20,555 nt of DNA from Pavlovales sp. CCMP2436 (taxonomy: Eukaryota > Haptophyta > Pavlovophyceae > Pavlovales). Below the pieces are notes generated by a model, which saw only the letters and a program-made list of their open reading frames with translations, searched no databases and was not told the origin of the DNA. The stretch spans positions 73,131 through 93,685 of the forward strand of contig MU631658.1 of assembly GCA_026770615.1 (NCBI GenBank), given 5' to 3'. A program made the translations under genes and the position numbers. Shown here piece after piece: positions 7,021 to 13,540 of this stretch (position 1 is its first letter; each line of letters begins with the position of its first letter).

Positions 7021-8312
7021 CCTTTGGTGCAGAGCTGGATTGAGACGCCCACCACGTCGGTGCTGATCGAGCCGCTGAACTCGAGACCCCGCTGTGCGTT
7101 GGGCGAAAAGCGACGCAGGTCGACCTTTAGGATGCGCGCCCATATCGCCTTCTTGTGCGTAGAGATTTGCTCAGAGAGCACGCTGCGCGAGACGCCCAGA
7201 GCGCTTACGTCCTCGTCAGTGAGGATGTGCAGCGCGGCCATCATCGTATCCACTTTTACGTAGCCGGGCGTGTTGCAATTTGGCTCGGGGAGCACGCACA
7301 GCGGGCGGTTGAGCATGCTGGCGACGAACTGCTGTATGCGCATGGCCGCGCGGACAAAGTGGAGCGGGTTGCACGCGCCCGTCTTGCACTTGAGGTGGTA
7401 GACGACGGGCTTCGTCATGCGCTCCATAGGCAGATGGCGCTGCAGCTCCGCGCGCACATCGGGCGACACGTCGTCCCAGTGCCCCTGTAGCGCAGCGTGC
7501 GTCTCGGCCCACAGGCCTTTGTACGCCTCCTTGCGCTCGTCCTTCGTGAGGTTGTCGCCGAATCGCGCCTCGTCGTAGCTCGCGCCGACGAACCGCCACA
7601 CGTGCGCGTCGAAGTGCTCCTGTATATTGGTTTTTAAGTTGGCCACCCACATGTTGCCCGCGTACGTCAGGTGCGCATCCATGTTGGTGCACGACGCGAG
7701 GCGCGTGTCGCCAGCTTCGAGCAACAGCGGTGCGTAGTTGGTGAGATACACGTCTTCGAGCTGCGACGCCAGCAGCTGGTGCTCGACTATGAGGGCAATT
7801 GCGGCGCGCTCCTTTGGTGGCAGGAAGATATCGAGTGCTGCGTCGCTCTCCGGGTGGAGATTGCATAGGAATGCGCCGAGCAGCTCGGGCGCGCACACCA
7901 CCCCCGTGAAGAGCCGCGAATCCATGCACCAAGCGTAGTGGGCGTAGCGTATCGCCTTGAGCGTTGCGAATTCGACGCCGGTCGTGGGCATGCCGTCCAT
8001 CTGCTCGTATTTATCGAAGACCGCCTCCATCGCGCACGCGTCGACGTGCGCGTTGCATGCAGCTGCGGGTGAGGTGTACTCCGCGCGGCACACCGCGCGA
8101 GCGGCAGCCTGGAAGAGGTTCAGATCGATCGACGGGAACGCTTTCGGATCGTCATCCTGCGCGGCTTTGAAGAGGTGCAGGTGCAGCAGGTCGACGACGC
8201 GCACGGCTAGCAGCTGCGCCTTGCGCACCAAGGTCTCGAAGCGCTCGACGACACCCTCGTCACGCGCGATCGCGCCGAGCGTGCTCTGCACGTTCGTGAT
8301 GCGCTGCTCCAT
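6945..8312 (-). CDS. Fanzor-like nuclease, N-terminal half (RuvC domain missing)
   Basis: 455 residues, starting at ATG 8312-8310 with a TATA box 45 nt upstream. The layout resembles the region ahead of RuvC in Fanzor (eukaryotic TnpB homologue) proteins: a helical N-terminus; 'NIQEHFDAHVWRFV' (229-242), like the family's paired-helix HF..RV.R motif; a Cys-containing segment KCKTGAC (308-314); 'PLCVLPEPNCNTPGYVKVDT' (337-356), like the P-rich stretch before an [IV]-D-T strand; and 'EFSGSISTDVVGVSIQL' (411-427), matching the F..xIxTDGVSVSI strand that leads into RuvC-I. After residue 427 (about 7032) the sequence is antisense to the Sel1 pseudogene, so the last 28 residues are junction sequence and RuvC is lost. 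In the family this half binds the omega-RNA and target DNA; without RuvC it cannot cut. A C-terminal Fanzor piece lies at 542-276 on the same strand. Moderate confidence: similarity is by motif order, not alignment. Confidence 0.55.
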   Translation of the reverse strand: MEQRITNVQSTLGAIARDEGVVERFETLVRKAQLLAVRVVDLLHLHLFKAAQDDDPKAFPSIDLNLFQAAARAVCRAEYTSPAAACNAHVDACAMEAVFDKYEQMDGMPTTGVEFATLKAIRYAHYAWCMDSRLFTGVVCAPELLGAFLCNLHPESDAALDIFLPPKERAAIALIVEHQLLASQLEDVYLTNYAPLLLEAGDTRLASCTNMDAHLTYAGNMWVANLKTNIQEHFDAHVWRFVGASYDEARFGDNLTKDERKEAYKGLWAETHAALQGHWDDVSPDVRAELQRHLPMERMTKPVVYHLKCKTGACNPLHFVRAAMRIQQFVASMLNRPLCVLPEPNCNTPGYVKVDTMMAALHILTDEDVSALGVSRSVLSEQISTHKKAIWARILKVDLRRFSPNAQRGLEFSGSISTDVVGVSIQLCTKGYTRGDELDSTPNCALTRPCLAARR

Positions 8313-8356
8313 ACGTCCTCTGAACTCTGAACTTGGGTGGACGTATATTTATAACT

Positions 8357-8365
8357 ATTTATATA
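8357..8365 (-). promoter_or_regulatory. TATA box upstream of the Fanzor-like gene
   Basis: Minus-strand TATATAAAT lies 45 bases upstream of the ATG at 8312, within an AT-rich island (8340-8370) in otherwise GC-rich sequence. This position fits a core promoter with a very short 5' leader. Confidence 0.5.
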
Positions 8366-8557
8366 CGCTCTAGGGCATAACGTTCAAGGGAGCCCGTATG
8401 GTTCGCGATGTTCAAGGCTCGCGTGCCCCTTATTGGAAGCACGGCGGAAGAGGCGAGCAGCCTCGCGGTCGTCTTGCGGCACGCCCCTCAGGCCCATTGT
8501 TTCGGACTTTCCGTCAGTGGTAATTGTAGTGGTGGCCATCGCTGGAGATTCTGCTGC

Positions 8558-8881
8558 TCACTCGGCATTGTGGCGGTATGATCCGAGTATCGACGTCTCG
8601 GCTCCTTCGGCTCCCTTTTCAACCAGTACTTCCACCGCGCCCCCGCGCTGCGGCCTGCGCCCTGCACGCGCAAACGAGCTCTCGACATTCAAAACCCCAT
8701 TGCTTCCCAGCGATACGTCACCGCTGGGATTACCAATGGACTCGCTTGGTCGCGCACTGTCGGGCGGCCCCGCGTTGCGCAGCGACTCCAGCGCTTTGTT
8801 TTCGGTTTCTTCATCATTCACCACTTCTACCAGCTCCCCACTTCGGCGTAGCGCGTAGGAGCCTGCGTCGGAGCGCTTAGA
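8558..8881 (-). CDS. Hypothetical protein segment, unrecognised
   Basis: The minus-strand frame is open from 8881 to TGA at 8560-8558. It reads as ordinary soluble protein: an acidic stretch 'LVEVVNDEETENKALESLRN', then Gly/Ser-rich and Arg-rich segments, ending YRHNAE. A GTG at 8824 is the only obvious in-frame start. The frame is closed upstream by TGA at 8884-8882, with AG dinucleotides nearby (minus ctaag|cgctcc), so it may be a terminal exon. The opposite strand carries a Ser/Ala-rich 141-codon frame (8433-8858) that I take as the shadow. It ends 246 bases before the Fanzor-like start on the same strand. No family recognised. Confidence 0.4.
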   Translation of the reverse strand, partial: SKRSDAGSYALRRSGELVEVVNDEETENKALESLRNAGPPDSARPSESIGNPSGDVSLGSNGVLNVESSFARAGRRPQRGGAVEVLVEKGAEGAETSILGSYRHNAE

Positions 8882-8975
8882 TCAGCCTGACTTGAACTTG
8901 AAACGTACCGCCAGCCCGAACCCCTCTACATTAGTATAGGTGGTGTGGCCGCTGTTGCTTCGTTTTGAGCGATGT

Positions 8976-9105
8976 GTAAATATCTAGATTAACGTCCGTC
9001 GCCTGACAGGTCTCGACCGGTCTCCACTGGACCCAAGTGTTGAGAAACACTCGGATCAAGGGACCTTTGCAGAGCGCACGGATACCGTCCCCACCGATAG
9101 GGTTG
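8976..9105 (+). repeat. ~110-bp hairpin-containing dispersed repeat, copy B
   Basis: Direct-orientation partner of 5900-6012. Here the stem AGTGTT/AACACT is closed by a GAGA tetraloop (9036-9051), and the right block GAGCGCACGGATACCGTC is followed by CCACCG. It lies just upstream of the ATG at 9119, so it may be the promoter or leader of that gene. The stem is preserved in both copies despite loop and flank changes. Confidence 0.6.
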
Positions 9106-9118
9106 GCGCTCGAGGGGG

Positions 9119-9625
9119 ATGGCGAGCGGGGGCCACACGCACGGGCGCGCTGCCATCAGCGACGAGAGCGACGATGACGCGCAGGATGTGACGAACGCAC
9201 AGCTGATGATCCATGTGGCGTTGCTCGTGCTGCTGCTCGTTCTGCTCTTCTTTCTCTCCATCCTGGGAGAAGGAGGAAGGGTCCATGTTCATGTGATGGA
9301 AGACGTGGCCATGGGGTGGATTCGCTGGTCGCTCGTCCTTGTGGAGGTGCTGCTCGTTGGTCTCTTCTCGAGGACCGTGGCGCTCGCGGCGACCCGCTGG
9401 ACGAAGAATCCCATGGCCCATGTGGTGCTGCTCAACCAAGTGGTAATGCTCTTCTTCATGCAGAGTTCAACATTTATCTCCCGCCTGAGAGATGAAGGAA
9501 GGGCCCATATGATAGAGGGCGTGGTGGATTCACTGTTCGCTCGGCATCACTGTCCTTGTGGAGGTGCTGCTCGTTCTGTCATTCTTTCTCTCCCGCCGGG
9601 TGGTAAACGCGCACACAAAGCATGA
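9119..9625 (+). CDS. Multi-membrane-segment protein, N-terminal part of a membrane/ankyrin locus
   Basis: 168 residues from ATG 9119. A short hydrophilic, acidic start (DESDDDAQD) is followed by at least three hydrophobic segments: 'HVALLVLLLVLLFFLSIL' (about residues 32-49), 'WSLVLVEVLLVGLF' (about 70-83) and 'VVLLNQVVMLFFM' (about 101-113). After about residue 135 the frame leaves the pattern. The equivalent of the second hydrophobic segment in the downstream duplicate is found in another frame (9516-10223), because about 8 bp present in module one (CCATGGGG) are missing from module two. The original product was probably one membrane protein with an ankyrin C-terminus; what remains may be a truncated protein. 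No named family. Confidence 0.45.
   Translation: MASGGHTHGRAAISDESDDDAQDVTNAQLMIHVALLVLLLVLLFFLSILGEGGRVHVHVMEDVAMGWIRWSLVLVEVLLVGLFSRTVALAATRWTKNPMAHVVLLNQVVMLFFMQSSTFISRLRDEGRAHMIEGVVDSLFARHHCPCGGAARSVILSLPPGGKRAHKA
9242..9580 (+). repeat. Internal ~210-bp tandem duplication in the membrane/ankyrin locus
   Basis: The same series of blocks occurs twice about 205-217 bp apart: TGCTCTTCTT (9242 and 9447), then an 'agGaaGGgYCCAT' block, then CCTTGTGGAGGTGCTGCTCG (identical at 9337 and 9554). The second copy lacks about 8 bp, which shifts its frame relative to the first. Confidence 0.6.
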
Positions 9626-10223
9626 TGTAGTGGCAGAAATGCTAGAACACCTCGCACTTCATACATTTTACGCCGTGCTTGTGGTGGTGATGCTCGAACA
9701 CTTGAACTTTGCTGCTCTACTCGGCGCCAACATCTACTCGCTCGTGGTGCTCCTACCGCGGAGCATACTGCTCTCAAGCCTCTTCGTTGATGTTCGACGT
9801 ATCCTTCGAACAGTCTCGCGAGGCTTAAGTGCACGCATAACGGCGCTACGCATGGCGTGCGCTGAAGGACGCGTGGGCCTTTTGCGCGCCCTGCTCGAGG
9901 CCGGCGTCGATGCAAACTCTTCCGAGCCTGGCCTCCTCACTGCGCTGCCTACTGCGAGCCTCTTGGGCCACTCAGAGTGCGCGCACCTTCTGCTCGACTG
10001 CGCATCCGCCTCGCACTTGTTGGCCTTGTTGAGCTCCATCTCCGCCTTGCTCTTCGGCTTGGCGATGCGGCTCGCGATGCCGCGCTGGACGTGCATGCTC
10101 GTGACCTTGCGCACGCCCGCGCTCGTGCCCGCGGGCGCGTCCAGGCGCGCTCCCAGGTGCGCCCCCGCGCCCGCAGGCGGCTCGCTAAGCGTCGGACCCA
10201 TCGGCGAGGACCTAGCGGGCTAG
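9516..10223 (+). pseudogene. Membrane/ankyrin C-terminal part, frame-shifted from the gene upstream
   Basis: The frame is open from 9516 (after TGA and TAG at 9510-9515) to TAG at 10221-10223. It starts with a repeat of the upstream membrane segment ('ITVLVEVLLVLSFFLSRRVV'), a further hydrophobic stretch ('LLGANIYSLVVLLP') and then two ankyrin-type repeats: 'TALRMACAEGRVGLLRALLE' plus AGVDAN (about 9840-9915) and 'LGHSECAHLLLD' (about 9964-9999). Ankyrin repeats bind other proteins. The remainder is Ala/Arg/Pro-rich with no motif. The second repeat ends early and may have been shifted out of frame near 10000. There is no ATG at the beginning; only a GTG at 9558. Best read as the 3' part of the same decayed gene. 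Confidence 0.5.
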
Positions 10224-10880
10224 GACGGGTTTGCGGTGTATTTGATTGGGACACCTTTGAGCACGAATGTTCCTGGTGTATTTTAGAATCCAGCCCATTT
10301 TGCCCCCCAGCCCATTATACCCCCCATTCTGTAGGAGTCACGTTGTGAACCCATGCTGTGATTTGGCAAGGCGGCTCCGACTGCGGAGCTCCGACTGCGT
10401 TGAGTCATCATTTCAACGTCTGGCCCTCAGACGATTTGAGCACCGCCCAGCAACAGCCCCACCGGCGGCAGCGGCTCTTGGTCTCAGTGCTAAACCAAGT
10501 AACTAGTCTTAACCCGAGCTAATAGCAGATTTATTGCGGGCCCTGCCCGCCGCCCTTACTGTACAAGACAAGAAAAGAAAAAAAGAACCAAGGCGCGCGG
10601 AGATGGGAATTGAAAAACGGCGAGTGTCGCGTGAGCATAATTCTGTCGCGAGCCGTCCGGTGGAACTTCAACTACTCAGCCGACGAGTTGCGGGCCCTTT
10701 GCGTGGCAGCATACACAAGTGTTGCGTTGCGATATAGTATAGTTAGCAGACCTTTAAAGCAGGTTTCAGTCATAAGGCAAAACTAACATTACTCCGCAGT
10801 CAACGAAGCCCGCTCCATCGTCAGCAGGCACCGATGAGTAAGGTGCTTTTGTGGCGAATAGGATTGCGTAATATGTCTAG
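10224..10880. other. Intergenic spacer, no gene recognised
   Basis: Two short frames (10267-10506 and 10534-10737) lack recognisable sequence. Small local duplications are present: 'CCAGCCCATT' twice near 10292-10316 and CTCCGACTGCG twice near 10375-10400. AT content rises towards the TATA box at 10886. Confidence 0.4.
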
Positions 10881-10885
10881 GCTGG

Positions 10886-10893
10886 TATATAAA
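10886..10893 (+). promoter_or_regulatory. TATA box of the small Sel1 gene
   Basis: TATATAAA sits in a local AT-rich patch. The next ATG downstream on this strand is the Sel1 start at 11292, so a transcript beginning about 30 bases after the box would use it as first AUG, with a leader of about 375 bases. Confidence 0.5.
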
Positions 10894-10984
10894 CTAGGCT
10901 GAACGTGCTACAGTCTAGGGGCTGTGACAGCCACTGCCCACTGGCAGGCAGTGGTCCGTGGGCCCGACTCCCGATCTGCGAGGT

Positions 10985-11200
10985 GGAGGAGGTGAGACGA
11001 GGCGCGGAGGAGCTGCGAGCGGGGAGCGGGAGGCGGCCGCTGTGCGAGACGAGGCGCGGAGGAACTGTAAGCGGGTGCGGGACTGACCGGAGGCGCAACA
11101 CGGAGCAGCTGGTCCGGCCAAGGGAGCAGCCCCGCCCGCAGGTTGCTGCACCCACCGCGGCCCCGCTCGCAGCTCGCAGCTCCTCGCCTCGCGCAGCCAC
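10985..11200 (+). repeat. GC-rich leader with duplicated and inverted blocks
   Basis: GAGACGAGGCGCGGAGGA occurs twice (about 10993 and 11046). GGAGCTGCGAGCGGG at about 11007 faces the inverted CCCGCTCGCAGCTCGCAGCTCC at about 11162-11183, so the leader can fold into a long stem. It holds no ATG. The open frame across it is composition-driven. Confidence 0.45.
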
Positions 11201-11291
11201 TTCCCCCCGATCGCCGCTCGCAGTTCCTCTGCGCGCCTCGCCTCTCGCAGTTCGGGCCGAGTGCCTACGCCCCTCGTCGCTGCCAGGTGCG

Positions 11292-11498
11292 ATGAACGTG
11301 ACCGAGCTCCGCCGAATGGCCGACCAGGGCGTCGCGGGAGCGCAGTACGCACTCGGCGTGTGCTGCCGCCATGGGGAGAACATGCCGCAGGATGACGCCG
11401 AGGCTGCTTTCCTATTCCGCTGCGCCGCCGACCAGGGTCACTTGGGCGCGCAGTACGATTCCACGATTTGCTATCGCGATGGGGCGGGCCTCCGCTAA
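11292..11498 (+). CDS. Small Sel1-repeat protein, 68 residues
   Basis: ATG at 11292 has G at -3 and is the first ATG after the TATA box. The product begins MNVTELRRMADQG and holds one full Sel1 repeat, 'AGAQYALGVCCRHGENMPQD' continuing through DAEAAFLFRCAADQG, and the start of a second ('HLGAQYDSTICYRDGAGLR'), where TAA at 11496-11498 ends it. Sel1 repeats form alpha-alpha hairpins for protein interaction; functional family members have several, so this is a stub. The frame remains open upstream to 10905, but that part is compositionally biased leader. No continuation of repeat two is found after the stop. It may be a truncated gene or a minimal expressed repeat. Confidence 0.65.
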   Translation: MNVTELRRMADQGVAGAQYALGVCCRHGENMPQDDAEAAFLFRCAADQGHLGAQYDSTICYRDGAGLR

Positions 11499-11836
11499 GC
11501 GCGTGGGGGCCTCGGCGTGGGGTGTGGGGAAGCATAGGTAACTTCAGATGTGTCCGGCTCACCCCTGGGGCAGCTTCTAGGGGCACTTAACTAGTTACCG
11601 TCCTATTGGCCATTCCTGAGAAATATCCTATCGAATAGGATTTCAGCATTTATTTAAATTCGGCATTTTATTAAGTATGTGAAATTAGTTATTGCTTGCT
11701 CAGCTAAGGGTCGAGGCTTTTTATTTGCCTCTTGAGACCCTACATTCGAAGGCTCGGCTCAGGAGAAGGAAATATGAACACACGGCGACCATGCGGCCGA
11801 GTCCTTTGTCATAGGATCTAATAGGATTGGGCTCAG
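11499..11836. other. Spacer, AT-rich, no gene recognised
   Basis: 3' flank of the Sel1 stub. The sequence becomes AT-rich from about 11580, with CCTATCGAATAGGA forming a short inverted repeat near 11627-11641. No coding frame or RNA gene is supported. Confidence 0.4.
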
Positions 11837-11975
11837 GAGTGGGACCGCCTCGCCGAGCACGAGGACGAGCGACTGCGTGCACTTTGGGCATTTGAAAGCG
11901 CCTTGACGAAGATGAGTCATGCTGGCAAACTCCGAATTGCTGGCGACCGACGACGATGGAGCGCTACGCATGTTC
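11837..11975 (+). pseudogene. Short coding remnant, unrecognised
   Basis: After a CAG acceptor-like site (11834-11836) the frame reads 'EWDRLAEHEDERLRALWAFE' then SALTK. A second frame from ATG 11919 continues in the same style with 'MLANSELLATDDDGALRMF'. Joining needs a one-base shift near 11915. The charged, amphipathic composition differs from shadow frames. It runs straight into the left arm of the foldback element at 11971, which probably truncated it. Confidence 0.3.
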
Positions 11976-12268
11976 CGAACCCGGGCGCCTCTTCACGTCC
12001 AACTGACAGAAGCGCCCGGGCAAAGGTGCTCAAAAATTGTGCAAGGGCAAAGGCGTTCAGAAGCGCCCGGGCAAAGCCGTTTAAAAACTGCGCAAGGGCA
12101 AAGGCAAGGGACTGTTCGGCTCAAGCCGTGTGCTGTCGCAGATATGCCCCCTACCCCCCGGGAAGGGGGGGGGTTGGGTCTTGAGACAGTCGTCCTGCCC
12201 GGACAGGGTTGTCTTGAAGAGCGCTTCTGCCAGTTGGACGTGAAGAGGCGCCCGGGTTATTCGGAACA
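11971..12268. mobile_element. Foldback/MITE-like element with 44-48-bp inverted arms
   Basis: The left arm (11971-12014) begins TGTTCCGAACCCGGGCGCCT. Its reverse complement is at 12221-12268 with one substitution and a 3-base insertion. Between the arms lie a 51-bp tandem duplication (about 12008-12110, units starting AGAAGCGCCCGGGCAAAG) and a C- and G-rich tract near 12150-12175. No clear target-site duplication was found. Non-autonomous: it has no transposase. Confidence 0.65.
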
Positions 12269-12276
12269 CGGGTAAT

Positions 12277-12385
12277 TTATTCTCCGACAGTCGGAGAATA
12301 ACAAAACTCCCCGACCGGCGGAGAATAAGCCTTATCGTCCGACAGTCGGAGAGGAACCGCGGCCACACTCTTATTCTCCGACATG
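12277..12385. repeat. Cluster of CCGAC/GTCGG palindromes
   Basis: TTATTCTCCGAC-A-GTCGGAGAATAA (12277-12301) is a perfect 12-bp inverted repeat around one base. Related pieces follow at 12311-12329 (CCGACCGGCGGAGAATAAG), 12338-12350 (TCCGACAGTCGGA) and 12371-12383 (TTATTCTCCGACA). They could be multiple protein-binding sites or debris of another small inverted-repeat element directly beside the foldback element. Confidence 0.55.
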
Positions 12386-12607
12386 CCTGCTGGACTTAGC
12401 GCTGGTCGTGCGACCGCGACGTTGCCCCTTCTCCAAACCCTTCTCCACCTTCTCCGCGCTCGCGCTGCCGCGGCGGACACGGACAAGATAAGCGACGAGG
12501 CGCCGCGCGACCAGGCGCCGCGCAACGACGCGCCACATGAAGAAGAGACGATCCGAGGAACACTTCCTAATAAATATCTGGTCCCGGAATCGGACTCTAT
12601 AAAATAA
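12383..12607 (+). CDS. Possible small protein, 74 residues, unrecognised
   Basis: ATG 12383 to TAA 12605-12607. A hydrophobic Leu/Ala start is followed by an acidic, Arg-containing tail (DTDKISDEAPRDQAPRNDAP). No family match. The minus strand also has long frames here, typical of GC-rich sequence, so coding status is doubtful. Confidence 0.2.
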   Translation: MPAGLSAGRATATLPLLQTLLHLLRARAAAADTDKISDEAPRDQAPRNDAPHEEETIRGTLPNKYLVPESDSIK

Positions 12608-12672
12608 ATGCCACGGCAGGGCTGCGGCGGCCGAGGCGCGGCCGAGGCGGGGCGTGGGGGCCGGGGCGCACA

Positions 12673-12696
12673 CACTCACACCCTTTGGTGTGAGTG
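12673..12696. repeat. 10-bp perfect hairpin
   Basis: CACTCACACC and GGTGTGAGTG pair around a CTTT loop. It lies 14 bases before the first copy of the 88-bp repeat. Function unknown. Confidence 0.6.
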
Positions 12697-12710
12697 CTGG
12701 TGCAAGAGGG

Positions 12711-12798
12711 TTTGGGTCGATCGCTCGACCTCAGCCTGACGTCGACCAAGCCAGTGACTGAACAACACCTGTTGAATCATGCTGAGCCGCTAATATAT
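12711..12798 (+). repeat. 88-bp dispersed repeat, copy 1
   Basis: Starts TTTGGGTCGATCGCTCGACC and ends GAGCCGCTAATATAT. It contains a GGTCGA/TCGACC stem with a TCGC loop and a CAACA/TGTTG inverted pair. It differs from the copy at 13292-13379 by about three substitutions over 88 bases. Confidence 0.9.
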
Positions 12799-12870
12799 TG
12801 CTCGCGCACTTGAGCGCGCTGGCCTCGATCGCTGCCCAGCGTGGGAACACGACAAACAGCAACCAGCAGA

Positions 12871-13040
12871 TCATCTCCCTAAACGCCCTTGCCCGGGCAC
12901 ACTACCGGAGATCCATCGGCACGCGCGGTGGCGCCCAAGCCAGCGCAACCGACTAAGGCACGCAGCAGGCAATAGGCGACGCAGCGCTCAGAACAGCAAA
13001 ACATTCAAAACAGTCAGACGCCAGCTTGAATCCCTATTAG
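12871..13040 (+). repeat. 170-bp dispersed repeat, copy 1
   Basis: Starts TCATCTCCCTAAACGCCCTT and ends CAGCTTGAATCCCTATTAG, followed by an AT-rich tail. The copy at 19700-19869 has the same length and only scattered substitutions. No coding capacity. The size and AT-rich 3' tail recall a SINE, but clear Pol III boxes were not confirmed. Confidence 0.9.
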
Positions 13041-13186
13041 TAATATACATATAAAATAAGTGAAAAATAGCTGTGCTGATAAAATATCGATAACAATAAA
13101 TTAAATGGATATTTTAAAATAAGCTGCGGTTATTGGGCGGTGTATCGGCTATAAAGTCTAGCTATTACGTCGATTCTGCTAGGTCT

Positions 13187-13448
13187 TACAGGGGATCGCA
13201 GGCAATAAGAAACTGTCGTGTTAAGAAACTGAGCTTAGTTTTTTGCCGTTCAATAGTAAAACCAAAATTTAAGCATTGTTTGTATTTAATTTTTGGGTCG
13301 ATCGCTCGACCTCAGCCTGACGTCGACAAAGCTAGTGACTGAACAACACCTGTTGAACCATGCTGAGCCGCTAATATATATTTAATTTGCTGAGAAACTC
13401 AGCCTCAGCCTCAAAATCCGCCGTTCTTATTGCCCGCGATCCCCTGTA
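13187..13448. repeat. 25-bp inverted repeat enclosing copy 2 of the 88-bp repeat
   Basis: The left arm 13187-13211 (TACAGGGGATCGC, then GGCAATAAGAA after one variable base) is the reverse complement of 13424-13448 with one mismatch. The 212-bp interior includes the second 88-bp repeat copy and AT-rich sequence. It may be a small foldback element or an inverted duplication. Confidence 0.65.
13292..13379 (+). repeat. 88-bp dispersed repeat, copy 2
   Basis: Direct-orientation partner of 12711-12798 with the same stems preserved; the substitutions fall outside the GGTCGA/TCGACC stem. Flanking sequence is unrelated apart from an AT-rich right side. Confidence 0.9.
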
Positions 13449-13476
13449 CCTTCCAGCACTTGGCTCTGGCTTCGGT

Positions 13477-13540
13477 CATCCCCCCCAGCCCGCAAGTGGG
13501 GGACGGGCATCTCCCCCCAGCACGCAAGTGGGGGACGACC
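13477..13540 (+). repeat. Two tandem ~32-bp hairpin units
   Basis: CCCCCCAGCNCGCAAGTGGG followed by GGACG occurs twice in a row (13477-13507 and 13508-13540). Each unit can pair CCCCC with GGGGG across the AGC/GC core. There are only two units and no spacers. Confidence 0.6.

Noticed and set aside
8433..8858. 141-codon plus-strand Ser/Ala-rich frame
   Set aside because: The minus strand at the same place is more protein-like (acidic, mixed composition), so this is taken as its shadow.
12277..12675. 132-codon minus-strand frame
   Set aside because: Runs through palindromes and Arg/Ala-rich GC sequence; no motif.
12871..13040. tRNA-derived head in the 170-bp repeat (GGTAGAGTGCCC on the minus strand, AGCTTGAATCC on the plus)
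   Set aside because: The A-box-like and B-box-like strings are on opposite strands and cannot form one Pol III promoter as placed.
13477..13540. CRISPR-like pair of hairpin repeats
   Set aside because: Only two directly abutting units with no spacers, in a eukaryotic context; a simple tandem duplication.
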